In this document: piece by piece, positions 46,137-58,445 of the stretch
Layout: each line of letters begins with the position of its first letter
How positions within the stretch are numbered: position 1 is the first letter of the stretch
Source of the DNA: Clarkia xantiana subsp. parviflora
Taxonomy: Eukaryota > Streptophyta > Magnoliopsida > Myrtales > Onagraceae
Reading direction: 5' to 3'
DNA length: 64,000 bases
Assembly (NCBI GenBank): GCA_036873135.1
Contig: JAPTYO010000017.1
Coordinates: 5,394,001-5,458,000, forward strand
Made by a program: the position numbers and the translations under genes
The notes under the pieces: model-generated
The model's input: only the letters and a program-made list of their open reading frames with translations
Database searches by the model: none
Told to the model about the DNA's origin: nothing

Positions 46137-47600
46137 TAGTGCTTCAAAACCCGTGCTTAACTCTTTTCAAAGATAAGATATTCGTCCAATTTAGGTTCGG
46201 TACTGACCTCAGGGGTGGCCTGTTTGTCAATTCGAGGGTTGAGATCATAAATTTTCCGCCGTACGTACGTAATATGTTTTCAAGGTTAGCGTAACAGACA
46301 ATATGCGTACAACGACATGCAACTATATTCGTTATATCATGTAATGAATGAAATACTTGTAATAATAAAGAAACATGCAACGTGATAATACCATGGTATA
46401 TGATGTAAACATGTAACATGTTGTCAATATGTAAATGACTGTATAGTAAACGGATGACGTAATCATGCATTAAGCAAAACACTTAGAATAATATGGAATT
46501 GGAGAGCATGTACGTAATCACGAAGCATGATGTAAACATAGAAAATGATGCAAGCATGTTATATGATGTAAGCATGGAAAATGATGCAAACATTCAATTC
46601 ATACTTAGATTATAAAAATAATCACACGACCACCATGAGTTTGCACCATGTACGTATAAAAGTGATAACATGCATAATGATCTACGAAGTGCGTTATGTA
46701 ACACTAGGGAGCATGTATGTAAAACAAACATAGGAAATGTGTAAGTATGCTCATATATGGTACTAAGGACTTGTGTGAAAATAGATATTAATTTAGTAAT
46801 TAGCACATGGTGTAGGTACTATTAATGAGAATTAGGAGAGAGAATACCCATTATCTTACATCCTTAATAGATAAATCCTCAAGAAGCTCTCCATTTTTGA
46901 TGAAGAGGGAATTCATGGAGGTGTGAATTTGGAGTAGTCACATCACATTTGACATCGATCGAGATCGAGATCGAATCCGGGCAAGGAAGGGACCGAGGCG
47001 GCGCGTGAGGCAAGGGAGACGGCGCGTAAGACGGCGGCGGCGGCGCGTGGGTCTTCGGGTGAGGGCGAGTAGCAATTTGAACTTGCTTCATGTCGGTGAG
47101 TCCAATTTCGTAGATGGCTAGACCTTTCGTGACTTCGTTTGGCCTTTATTTAGTCTTGAAATCACCATGTACCTAGCTATCATATCATGCATACAAGGTG
47201 TTTGATAAAATGCAGTAGAATACTTAGCCCCCAAATTGGCCAATTTTCTAAGTGCTGAAATTTTTAGAAAAGTGTAAATGAATCGTTATACTTCCCTTAT
47301 GCATAGTGTTCATTGCTGACATGTTTTCCCATGCCTTAGTCGTTGTTTTAGCATGCTCGATATTGATGATCGGTAGTTGTACATACATGGCCGTCAATGG
47401 TTGTATGTTGGTAATGATAGCTTAGGCAATGTAGGTTGAGCGTCACGTATAGACTGTCGGTCATTGTCTGCAAACATGCTTAAAACACTTAGAAAATATT
47501 TTAACGATATCTAGTGCTTGTTACCATAGATGTTGTCGTATGAGCTTTGTCGATAAACGTCGTGAGAATGCTTAGGAGGTATTGTGTAGAAGTTGATAAT
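46137..47600 (-). other. Element E 3' untranslated region, no gene
   Basis: AT-rich to about 46900 with scattered gatgtaaacatg / gatgcaaacat words. A GC-rich pocket with repeated ggcgcgt lies at about 46975-47060. Short open frames here have no recognisable content. Confidence 0.5.
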
Positions 47601-47629
47601 AGCTACTTGATGCATGCAATCCATCCTTT

Positions 47630-48135
47630 TCGACATGTATGTACGTACATGGAAACACTTAGAAAATATTTTCCTCTTGTCGACATGTTTGTACGTACAT
47701 GGAAACACTTAGAAAATATTTTTCCTCTTGTCGACATGTATGTACGTACATGGAAACACTTAGAAAATATTTTCCCCTTGTCGACATGTATGTACGTACA
47801 TGGAAACACTTAGAAAATATTCTTCATTTGTCGACATGCATCCTTGTCGACATGTATGTACGTACATGGAAATACTCAGAAAATGTTCTTCACTTGTCGA
47901 CAAGCATCCTTGTCGACATGTATGTACGTACATGGAAATACTTAGAAAATAGTCTTTACTTGTCGACATGCATCCTTGTCGACATGTATGTACGTACATG
48001 GAAATACTTAGAAAATATTCTTCACTTGTCGACATGCATCCTTGTCGACATGTATGTACGTACATGGAAACACTTAGAAAATATTTTCCCCTTGTCGACA
48101 TGCATCCTTGTCAACATGTATGTACATACATAGAG
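47630..48135. repeat. Element E 51/66-bp tandem array
   Basis: Nine units built on tcgacatgtatgtacgtaca, each with the perfect 12-bp palindrome ATGTACGTACAT. The first four are spaced ~51 bp. Later ones are ~66 bp because they add catccttgtcgacatg. It lies just upstream of the antisense gene start. Confidence 0.93.
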
Positions 48136-48226
48136 CTCGCACATTGATTGATTTGTTACTTGTAATTTTCAGGATTCCGAGTCGCGCAGTCTTCTTTTCA
48201 GAGTTAGTCTTCTTATCGCAGTTACT

Positions 48227-49775
48227 ATGAGTAAGTCTTCTATCCCCGTTCCGCGAGTGACAATGTTCAGATGTTGGTGACGAGTAACATATTGATGGTC
48301 CTCGTACCCTTTGTTTATATCATCCTTGTAGACTGGTTTATTGGTAAGAACTCTTCCTTGCACGTGGAGTCTATTCGCCACACTCCTCCATCCGAGACGT
48401 CCGCTTCACCACTTGTTCTTGCTGCCCCCGTGACTTCTAGATATGGTCGCGGAAAGGGGCTCATGGGTAAGATGTCTTTTCCCTGTAACTTTTCCTTTTT
48501 ATTTCTTTAACTCACCATTTACTTTGTCTTTTTTGATTATCCAGTACGTTCCCCTGCTCTTGATGTTTCCGTGGATGATTATCAACTTCCTGTTAAGCGA
48601 TCCGAGGTGGTGTCGCATGTCTCGAGTGATCCTAAGCGTGTAAGGGCGAATGCTGCCCTTCCTCCTTCCACTCTTGATAAGGGAAAGGAAGTCACTGAAT
48701 GCACAATGGTATCTTCTGCCCCCCAGTCGAGAGATCGACTCGCAGAGGATCGCTCCTCGTCTGTTGGTATGAGATGTACCTCGCATTTCTCATTATACTC
48801 TGATTTTAAATACTTAGTTTTTATTCTTTATCTTTTCCTTGCAGTGACCCCAGCTTTGAAGCGTGATCATCTTTTTCGTCCCTTGGAAGGTGATATATCT
48901 GGTGATGCTTGGAAACCTCTTAGTAGGGGTGGTCTTCGCTTTCCTAAGGAGGCGAAACTTAATATGCCGGAGGTTGGTGTTCGTGTGCTGCATAGGAGTG
49001 TGCCCCCATGTGATCGACGTGCTTGTCCGAGGACTGATGAAGAAGCCAATGAGTGTGTTGAACATGCTTTGGCCAACTTTGCTCCTGTAAGTTAACAAGT
49101 TCTATTCCTTGATAACTTTCGTGCCGTGCGCCTTTGTTGCGTAATATTTATGGCCTTGTGCTCTTGTATGATTTTCAGGCTGTGTCTCAGATGGTTAATA
49201 TGTCGTCGTATGTTGCTGAGTTTGTTAGTGCTAGAAGAGCTACTGTCAACAAATGTAACAATATTAGTCTTGAACTTGCTCGTTTTAAGGAGAAGGTGTG
49301 TGCACTTGGCTTGAAGATAGTTGATTCCGAGACCAAGTATCAGGTGCAGGAGACTCGAATTTCTTATCTTGAAGCTGAGATGATTGCGCTTGAGAAACAG
49401 ATTTCTGATGAAATCACTTCTCGAGAAGCTACCTTGATTGCCGCACGTGAGGAACATTATGCGCTTGGAATCGAAGCAGGTTTTTCCCGGTATTTGAGTA
49501 CTCCTGCTTTTAGTCTTGCAGCTAAGAAAATAACCGATACCATGATGGGAAAGTGTGTCGAGGATTACTTTCGTCGGGTTAACGCGCTTGCCCCCAATTT
49601 TCCTTTTGACAAGCTTGGGCCTTGCTCTGACTATGCCGTTAATTATCTTAAGGCATTGCACACTTTGGGGCTTGATGTAACCGCCTATGATATGATTGAA
49701 GATGGAGGAGGTGCTGATGCCCTTGCTACTCCTCCCGAACTTATAGATGTTGTTCCACAACTTAACTGGGGATAG
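48227..49775 (+). CDS. Element E antisense five-exon gene, intact frame
   Basis: Proposed exons 48227-48230 (ATGA, donor GTAAGT), 48332-48466, 48545-48766, 48845-49086 and 49179-49775. All introns are GT-AG, phases agree at each junction, and the total is 1200 nt, giving 399 residues without a stop. The N-terminal half is Ser/Pro-rich and charged (GRGKG, KRSEVVSHV). Exon 4 has HLFRPLEGDISGDAW. Exon 5 is a long heptad-like helix (about residues 215-300; SLELARFKEKVCALGLKIVD region) followed by a globular tail with MMGKCVEDYFRRVN and FPFDKLGPCSDYAVNYLKALHTLG blocks, ending VVPQLNWG. Position and antisense polarity match the accessory genes of A, B and D, with little visible sequence similarity beyond the coiled coil. 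Exon 1 is the weakest part. Function unknown. Confidence 0.65.
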
Positions 49776-50572
49776 TGGAACTTCTCATGTATCTTTGAGT
49801 TGATGTTTGTCCTTGGTGTTGATTTCCTGAATATGCTGTCTTAGTCCCTTGGAGGTGATGGTATGTTTGCTTGTATGGTACTTCGTCCTTTGGACCTGTT
49901 TTTCAATAATAATAATAATCATATGATAACTTTGTTAGTAATATTTCATACCTCGCGTTATCTTCAGTGTCCGTATGTATTGGACTTGCATGATAGGATT
50001 GAACTCCTTGTTGTGATGGATAGAACATACGATGTTGCGACTTGCGCAATTGCAGGGTGTTATGTACACTTGGTACTTGTAGCATTGCAGGTAGTAATGT
50101 ACTTGGCACTTGGCCTTTGACATGTAGCAGTGTCGTCTTGACGTAGCAAGACTTAAGTTTATACCGTCTCTTAGTTCCATTCTAAGGCGGCGTTGTTGCA
50201 AGATATTTCTTGCTTATTTTTCTGTTTTTGTGTTAAATGCTAAAGAGCAAGATAACGTTATACAAGACTCAACTTGTGAGTTTGATGAGTTTTGTACAAG
50301 GTTGCTTTAAAAAGCGTATAACATGAAGCTATCCTTTTTCAGGCCTAAGTCTTCATGGTGTATGGACCCTTAAGAGAGTATGCATACTTTTAGTGTGTGG
50401 GGTTTGTCGTCTAACAAGAGGACTTCCGCCACAGTGGGTGATCAGTCCCATCATTGTATTTGCCGCATCCTGTTTCTATTCAGGGAATGGCTATGAACAT
50501 GAGGATTTGCCCAAAGGATTTCACAACATGTCATTTTTTAGAAGTAAACATGAGGTTTGCCCTCTTGGAAAG
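49776..50572. other. Element E 3' region between antisense gene and element F
   Basis: No convincing gene; AT-rich sequence that may include the antisense gene's 3' untranslated region. The last five bases, gaaag, are F's target duplication. Confidence 0.5.
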
Positions 50573-51268
50573 TGATGGGTTCCGCTGTAGCCGTGAAGCC
50601 CTTTAACGACGAGTAAACGGTGAATAGGCCCACTGGGCCCTAAAAAAGGTCAAGAAGTCCAATGCGAAGGGTCCCGATGAGAGGAGTCCCGATGATGAAA
50701 GGTCCCGACAGAGTCGGTCCCGATAGGCGAGCCAGGAGCTCCCGATGAGATGCCTTTAAGTAGGCCCCGATGATGAATCCCTGAGAATATTGGCCCTGTC
50801 ACGATGACGAGGGGCCCCGAGCGGTGACACAATGAGATAACCCTGGAGTCCCCGATACTGGACGGGACTTGCTATCAGAGGTTGAGGCCGAGATACGCGG
50901 AGCGTGGCCGAGATAAGCGAGATCATGGCCTATATAGGCGGGATCGTGGCCGAAATACGCGAGATCATGGCTGAGATAGGCGGGATCGTGGCCGAGATAC
51001 GCGGAACGTGGGCTAACCGCCCCAGCGGTTCACCAGGTAACTGAGGTAGCTCTTCGCCTATAAAAGGGCAGCAGTTACCTCAGATCACATACGTTTTGAG
51101 ATACACGCTTTGATTTTACTGCTTGCCAGTTCATACGAGATACTCATTTAAGCATCGGAGATGGATTCTGGGTCACCGCCCGATCTATCCCCTCTTGCAG
51201 GATTACGTGGAGCGAAGGAGCTCGGATCGCCGTCAAAGATTGTACCGGAGTTCCACCGTGATCCAACA
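50573..51268 (+). repeat. Element F 5' LTR
   Basis: TGATGGG...GATCCAACA. U3 subrepeats of gatacgcggagcgtggccga type at 50880-51010; TATAAAA at about 51059-51065 within dyad 51041-51083. PBS at 51270. Confidence 0.95.
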
Positions 51269-51305
51269 TTGGCGCCGTCTGTGGGAAGCGTGACAAAAAG
51301 CTAGT

Positions 51306-54300
51306 ATGCCTTCTACTCGTTCAATGGCGGCTGGCAAGCAAAGAAGACAAGGACAATCTGGTGGTTCCCGTCATCCTGCTGGGACGACTCTGAACTCACC
51401 ACTGGAGCGTGTTGAGGACCAGAATCTCCCTGCTGAGGTCTCCCAGACCGGGGGGGCACAACGACCAGACAGGGGGGCACCACGAAGTCCCCGAAGATGC
51501 TGCTCAGCACCACGAGAATAGGGTGCAGGAGGCTCCTCCAAATGCGGACTTGACGAAGGCTGTGGCGGAGGCCATGCCGATGTTTTTGGCAGCCGTGGAG
51601 GCTCTCTTAGATCGGAGAGAGGTTGCGAGGAGACAGGAGGAAGTGCCCCCACCAGCAGAGGTTCAGAATGTGCAAGAGGCCCAACCTCGGAGCCAGGACA
51701 AGGGTAAGGAGCCCACTCAGTCAGAGCGATTTGTGGTCGATGGGCCAGGACCCGTACAGCATAGGACCATTCCCCTCAATGGTCCTATTACCCCCGATCA
51801 GGTGGTGAAGATCGTGAACATCTGCATGGGAGAGCAGAAGCCGCTGCTGTCGGAACTGAGGGATCGATCCTCTCATCCCTTTGTTCCCTGACTGATAGAC
51901 ACCCTCGCCCCGCCAGGGCTGGGTATCCCCACGATTAAGGAGTATGATGGCGAGGGAGATCCGGTTCGTCATGTCCAGAAGCACCTCATGGCGTGTCTGG
52001 GCAGAGCTCCGAATGAAGATATCGTGTGTACATTGTTCCCGAACACACTTGGTGAGAGAGCCCTGACCTGGTTCTTCAGTTTGCCCCCAGGCTGCATCAC
52101 TTGCTGGTTTGATATACACGACCACTTTATTCAGCAGTACCAGGGTCGCCGACGTCTGCTGAAGAGTGTGAGGTCCCTGGCCCAGGTGGTACAGAGGCCC
52201 GACGAATCGCTGGCGCACTATTACCAGCGATACACTGCCAGTGTGGCGGAGATTGATGAGGAGATTTCGGAGGGTGAGACCATCCGTACATTCATTCGGA
52301 ACCTAACAGCCCCCTACGGTTCCGATTTGATGCACAGCGTGGCTGAGAAGGCTGTGTGGAATATGGAAGCGTTGCAGAAAAGGGTGAAGCGGGAAATCGA
52401 CGTCCAGGAGTCGAAAATAGCCGCTGGAGAGCTTGAGCCCCCGAAGTCAAATAAGGGAAAGCAGTCGCTCGAACCCTTGGACGACCGTAAGTCGAAGGAT
52501 AAATCCGAGAGCAGTCGGAGTCGAGGCCGCTCTGATCGAAGGGAGGATAGGCGTTCCTCGAGGAAGGACAGGCGGGAGGATCATAACATTCCTCTCAACA
52601 GCTCTATGGCGGAGGTGTTAACGGTCATGGAACGACAGGGTATCTCCAGGTACCCCCCGAAGAAGGAAGGAGAATTTTTGGGATCCCGCACCGATCGTTA
52701 CTGTCGGTTCCACCGCGCAAATGGTCACGACACTAATCATTGTCGGGAGCTGAAGAAGGAGATCGAAAAGCTAATCCAGAAGGGGAAGCTTAAGGAGTTT
52801 GTCGGGGAGAAGAGGTGTCGATCCCGTTCTCGATCTCGATCGCGGTCCCGTTCCCAATCCCGCGATCGGTCCCCAAAGAAGAAGTGGTCTGAGCCGGAGT
52901 CTTCTGGTGCCCGTAAGGAGAAGCGGGGCACTATCAATGTGATTCACGGAGGATTTGCTGCGGGAGGTGATACCTCGGCCTCTCGGGAGGTTTATGCCTC
53001 TAGAATTCCCGCTGCTGTGGTGTTGGGTAAGAGGTCCCGATCTTGGACCTTGAAGGAAGAGATGGTGATTTCCTTTTCATCGGAGGATCTAGTAGGTGTG
53101 GAGACTCCACACGATGACGCCTTGGTCGTGACCTTGGATGTGGATGGGTACGAGATGAAGCGGATTCTGATCGACGGAGGGAGCTCCTCCGATATTCTGT
53201 TTATGGATGCGCTGGAGGCCATGGGGAAAACGAAGAAGGACCTGAAGGAGGTGAACTTCCCGATGGTTGGATTCTCTGGCTTTACCTCCTATCCGCTAGG
53301 AGTGATCACCTTACCAGTGGAGTTTGGTAGTGGGTGGAAATCGGAGAGGAGGAACGTGGAGTTTGTGGTAGTTGAGTCCGCGGGGACCTATAACGCGATT
53401 ATCGGGAGAACCACCATCAACCCCCTGATGGCAGTTGCCTCGACTGTGCACCGGAAGATGAAGTTCCCGACTGACCACGGAGTCGGGGAGGTCAAGGGCG
53501 ACCAGGTGGCTTCCAGGAGGTGCTACGTTAATGCTACTCGACGGAAGAGACGAGAGGCTATGGCTATCCTCCAGACCGATGCCGATCCCAGAGAGGAGTT
53601 TGGGCGTCCTGCCCGCGTGGAGGATTTGAAGGAGGTCGAGATTTACGGACCTCAGAGGAAGGTGAAAATCGGTTCTGGTCTGACCGAGGAGACAGCCCGA
53701 GAATTGATCGATCTAATAAAGGAGTTCAAGGAGCTGTTTGCCTGGTCCCCGAGTGAAATGCCAGGAATCAGCCCCGATGTGATCGTACACGAGCTGAATA
53801 TTGATCCCGCGATCAAGCCTATTGCGCAGAAGAGGCGTCCGATGGGCGCAGACAAGAGGATCGCAATCCAGCAGGAAGTGGGCAGGTTGCTCGATGCTGG
53901 GTTTATCAAGGAGCTCCGATTCCAGACTTGGGTCGCTAACACGGTGCTGGTGAAGAAGAGCAATGGGAAGTGGCGGATGTGCGTGGATTTCCGCGATCTG
54001 AATAAGGCTTGCCCGAAGGACTGTTACCCGCTCCCGAGAATCGACCAGTTGGTGGATGCCACGTTGGGACATGAGTTGTTGAGCTTCATGGATGCGTACT
54101 CGAGCTATAATCAGATCAAGATGGCTAAGGAAGATGCCCCCACACTGCCTTTTATGCCGATAGTGACATTTATCATTACGATGTCATGCCTTTCAGATTG
54201 ATCAATGCCGGGGCAACCTACTAGAGGATGGTGAACAAGTTGTTTGGGGATATGCTGGGGAAAACCATGGAGGCTTACGTGGACGATATGCTGGTGAAGT

Positions 54301-56909
54301 CCTGACAAGCTGAGGATCATGTACATAACCTAGCCACGGCGTTTGAGCAGATGAGGCTTCATCAGGTTCGCTTGAACCCGACAAAGTGTGCCTTCGGAGT
54401 CCACTCGGGGAAGTTTCTGGGCTTTATGGTGAGTCAAAGAGGAATTGAGGTGAACCCCGAGAAGCTGAGGGCGATCGAGGAGATGTAGTCTCCGGCAAAT
54501 CATCGGGAGGTGCAAGTGCTGAATGGCCGACTGGCTGCAATAAGTCGCTTCCTGTCTAAGGCAAGTGACCGATCCATGCCATTTTTTGAAGTACTGAGGG
54601 CCAACAAGAAGTTTGAATGGACTGCCAAGTGTGAAGAGGCGTTCCAGGCACTCAAGCAGCACCTTCGCACCCTCCCGCTGTTGGCGAAACCGGTCCCAGG
54701 CGAGCCGCTCTATCTATATTTGGTTGTTTCTGATTTTGCCATTAGCTCTGTGTTAGTGAAGGTTGTCGAGGGTAATCAAGTCCCCGTCTATTATGTAAGC
54801 AAGCCGTTTGCCAAATCTGAAATGAATTATCCCGCCGTTGAAAAGTATCTCTTTGCGTTGATTATTACTGCTCGGAAGCTGAGGCCTTACTTCCACGCGC
54901 ATGAGATTATTGCGTTGACGAATCAGCCTTTGAAGCATTTTTTGAACCGACCTGATGCGTCGGGGAGATTAGTCAAATGGGCAGTCGAGCTTAGTGAGTT
55001 CCGCATACACTTTGCTCCGAGAACGACTATTAAGGGTCAGGCGTTGGCGGATTTCATAGCAGAATCTACAGCCCCCGATCTAGAAGAAGCGGGCCATGTA
55101 GAGGGGGCAACCAGGGAGGTCCCAATAGCAGAACAACTAGAGGTGGCAGAGCAATCAGAACAGCCAAATGAGGAAAATACTTGGGAGATGTATACGGATG
55201 GCTCCTCGAGTTCAGACGGGTCAGGAGCAGGCTTTGTATTGATACCACCAGGCGGGGGTGAGCCGCTTCGATATGCCTTGGCTTTAACGTTCAGGGCCAC
55301 GAACAACGAAGCTGAGTATGAGGCTCTTATCACAAGCCTGAAAATTGCCAAAGGTACGGGAGTTGCTCACTTGAGAGTGAAGTGTGACGCGGGCTTGATC
55401 GTGAATCAAGTCCAAGGGCGATACGAGGCGAAGAGACCGATGATGGGACAGTACCTTCGTGAGGTACAAGTCTTGAAGGAGAGCTTTAAAAGCTTCGATA
55501 TCGAGGTGATCCCGAGGGAGGATAACGTGGAAGCAGATGCCTTGAGCAAATTCGCCTTGGGGGCACCCCTGGAGGAAAACCGGAAGGTGCACTTCTTGGA
55601 GAAGGTGATCTTGTCCACCACCGACCCGACGCAGGTGTGTGCTATTGAAGCAGGATCGGAGGAGGAGCCCACTTGGATGACCCCGATAGTCGCGTACCTG
55701 ACTACGGGGGCAGTCCCCGATAATGAAGTGGTAGCTGACAGGATACGTCGGATCGCGGTTAACTACGTGATGCTGGACAGTCAGCTATACAAGAAGGGTT
55801 GGTTCTCGACTCCGTACTTGAAGTGTGTGGCTGAGCCCGACACAAGTCGAATCTTGAGAGAGGTGCATGAAGGGGTCGCGGCTTGTCAAGAAGGAGCCCG
55901 ATCCATTATGAGGAAAGTGCTGAACTTGGGCTATTATTGGCCTACAATGAGTAAGGAGGCGACGACGTTGGTCCGATCCTGTGACGCGTGCCAGAGGTAC
56001 GCCCCAAATATCGTGGCTCCAGCCGCTAATCTGACGTCCATCAAGAGTGCTTGGCCCTTCGCGCAGTGGGGCATCGACTTGGTGGGACCTCTCCCGCAAG
56101 CACAAGGTCAGTGTAAGTATTTTCTTGTGGCTATCGATTATTTTTCGAAATGGATAGAGGCTAAGGCATTGGCCAAGACGACGGGGAACCAGATTGTCAA
56201 GTTTCTTCAAACTCATATCGTATCCAGATACGGGATTCCCAAGGTGGTGATCAGCGACAATAGTCCACCGTTTAGCGGGGCTCAAGTGAAGGAGTATCTG
56301 GAGGAGTTGAACATCGAGCATCGGACAGCTTCTGTCCATCATGCTCAGACTAATGGCCAGGTGTAATCTGCCAATAAAATCGTGATGGATGGCCTGAAGA
56401 AAAGGGTCTATGCCTTGAAGGGCAAATGGCTGAACGAGCTGGAAAACGTGCTTTGGGCTGTTAGAACGACACCCAAACGATCAACTGGGGAGACTCCGTT
56501 TGGTCTTGTTTATAGCACGGAGGCTGTTGCTCCCGTGAAGGTAGCTGTGGCGTCCAATCGGATAAGATATTATGAGCCTTTGACGAATGATGAAATGAGA
56601 CGTCTGGATTTGGACTTGCTCGAAGAGAAGAGGCGGGAAGCCGATGAAGTCCAGGCTCGAATGCGTTTGGCGACGGCCAGGTATTACAATCGGCGAGTTA
56701 AGTCCCGACAATTCTTCTTCGGGGAGCTGGTTTGGCGTCGCAACGAGTTTACCCTTTTGGATAGGATCAACAAGATGTCACCAAAATGGGAAGGACCTTA
56801 CAAGGTCGTGGGGATGCCAGCTCCAAATGCGTACAAGTTGGAAGACCTTGATGGCAGAGTATTGAAGCATTCTTTCAGTGGCGAACACTTGAAGAAATGT
56901 CATGCTTGA
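51306..56909 (+). pseudogene. gag-pol: Element F gag-pol polyprotein, multiply broken
   Basis: ATG 51306 (MPSTRSMAAGKQ) to TGA 56907; 5604 nt, as long as B. An extra G in a G-run near 51455 and a missing C near 54140 shift the frame. Stops: TGA 51889 (CGA in relatives), TAG near 54223 (CAG), TGA near 54303 (CGA), TAG 54486 (CAG), TAA 56364 (Glu codon). Gag keeps CRFHRANGHDTNHC (about 52702) and an arginine-serine run (about 52820-52870). Protease LIDGGSSSDILF, RT YVDD (about 54280), both RNase H domains and integrase core are recognisable. The third integrase acid is lost to the TAA. Confidence 0.95.
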
Positions 56910-58260
56910 TGAAAAGTCGCCTAAAGTGGTGCACGAGGATAAGTCGCCTTAAGTGGTGCACGAGGAAAAGTCGCCTTAAGTGGTGCACGAGGAAAAGTCG
57001 CCTTAAGTGGTGCACGAGGAAGGTCGCCTTAAGTGGTGCACGAGGAAAAGTCACCTTAAGTGGTGCACGAGGAAAAGTCGCCTTAAGTGGTGCACGAGGA
57101 AAAGTCGCCTTAATTGGTGCACGAGGAAAAGTCGCCTTAAGTGGTGCATGAGGAAAGTCGCCTTAAGTGGTGCACGAGGAAAAGTCGCCTTAAGTGGTGC
57201 ACGAGGAAAGTTGCCTTAAGTGGTGCGCGAGGAAAAGTCGCCTTAAGTGGTGCACGAGATTAAGTCGTCTTAAGTGATGCGTGGTTCTTGGATTTATTCT
57301 AAGTGTTGTTGAGTCGCCTTAAGTGGTGCACGAGGAAAGTCGCCTTAAGTGGTGCACGAGGAAGGTCGCCTTAAGTGGTGCACGAGGAAAAGTCACCTTA
57401 AGTGGTGCACGAGGAAAAGTCGCCTTAAGTGGTGCACGAGGAAAAGTCACCTTAAGTGGTGCACGAGGAAAAGTCGCCTTAAGTGGTGCACGAGGAAAAG
57501 TCCCCTTAAGTGGTGCACGAGGAAAAGTCGCCTTAAGTAGTGCATGAGGAAAGTCGCCTTAAGTGGTGCACGAGGAAAAGTCGCCTTAAGTGGTGCACGA
57601 GGAAAGTCGCCTTAAGTGGTGTGCGAGGAAAAGTCGCCTTAAGTGGTGCACGAGATTAAGTCGTCTTAAGTGATGCGTGGTTCTTGGATTTATTCTAAGT
57701 GTTGTTGAGTCGCCTTAAGTGGTGCACGAGATTAAGTCGTCTTAACTGATGCGTGGTTCTTGGATTTATTCTAAGTGTTGTTGAGTCGCCTTAAGTGGTG
57801 CACGAGGAAAGTCGCCTTAAGTGGTGCACGAGGAAAAGTCGCCTTAAGTGGTGCACGAGGAAAGTCGCCTTAAGTGGTGCGCGAGGAAAAGTCGCCTTAA
57901 GTGGGGCACGAGATTAAGTCGTCTTAAGTGATGCGTGGTTCTTGGATTTATTCTAAGTGTTGTTGAGTCGCCTTAAGTGGTGCACGAGAAAGTCGCTTTA
58001 AGTGGTGCACGATAAAAAGTCGCCTTAAGTGGTGCACGATATTAAGTCGCCTTAAGTGGCGCACGAGATTAAGTCGCCTTAGGTGGTGCAAGTGGTTAAG
58101 TCGTCTTAGGTGATGTGGATTGAGTTGCCTTAGTTGGCACGATTAAATCGCCTTAAGTGGTGTGGGCTAAATCATCTTAAGTGATGTGTTAAAATGTCTT
58201 AAGTGGCGGGCTTTCGCCTTAAGTGGCATAGTTAAGTCGCTTTGAGAAGTGCAATGGAAA
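56910..58260 (+). repeat. Element F expanded mini-hairpin satellite array
   Basis: About 50 units, mostly a 26-27-bp aagtcgccttaagtggtgca + cgagga. A longer composite with tggttcttggatttattcta recurs four times (about 57280, 57680, 57760, 57945), giving higher-order repeats. It occupies the place where B has array plus antisense gene. 58261-58403 is unique sequence with one CCTCCGA...TCGGGAGG module. Confidence 0.95.
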
Positions 58261-58403
58261 ATCGGAGCCGAGTAACTGAGGAGTCTTCTTGGATTTGGCG
58301 ACTATCCTCGAGGTATCGAGAAATCGTGGACGAGAAGATCTGTGTCGAGAAATTTTGTCAAAGGAAAAACCTCCGATACCGATGTCGGGAGGTCGGGAGT
58401 TGA

Positions 58404-58445
58404 AAGACACGACGAACTATAAGTCCCTCATGTCTTGGGGGCAAA
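58404..58445 (+). other. Element F pre-PPT hairpin and polypurine tract
   Basis: AAGACACG (58404-58411) / CATGTCTT (58429-58436). PPT TTGGGGGCAAA is at 58435-58445. Confidence 0.8.

Noticed and set aside
46144..47091. Minus-strand frames in the E 3' region
   Set aside because: AT-rich or arginine/proline-rich short frames without recognisable motifs; on the strand of E's untranslated region.
47547..48133. Frames on both strands over the E array
   Set aside because: Products of the tandem units, with no unique sequence.
56897..57547. Repetitive lysine/cysteine/tryptophan frames
   Set aside because: Translation of the 27-bp satellite unit; changes frame with every indel.
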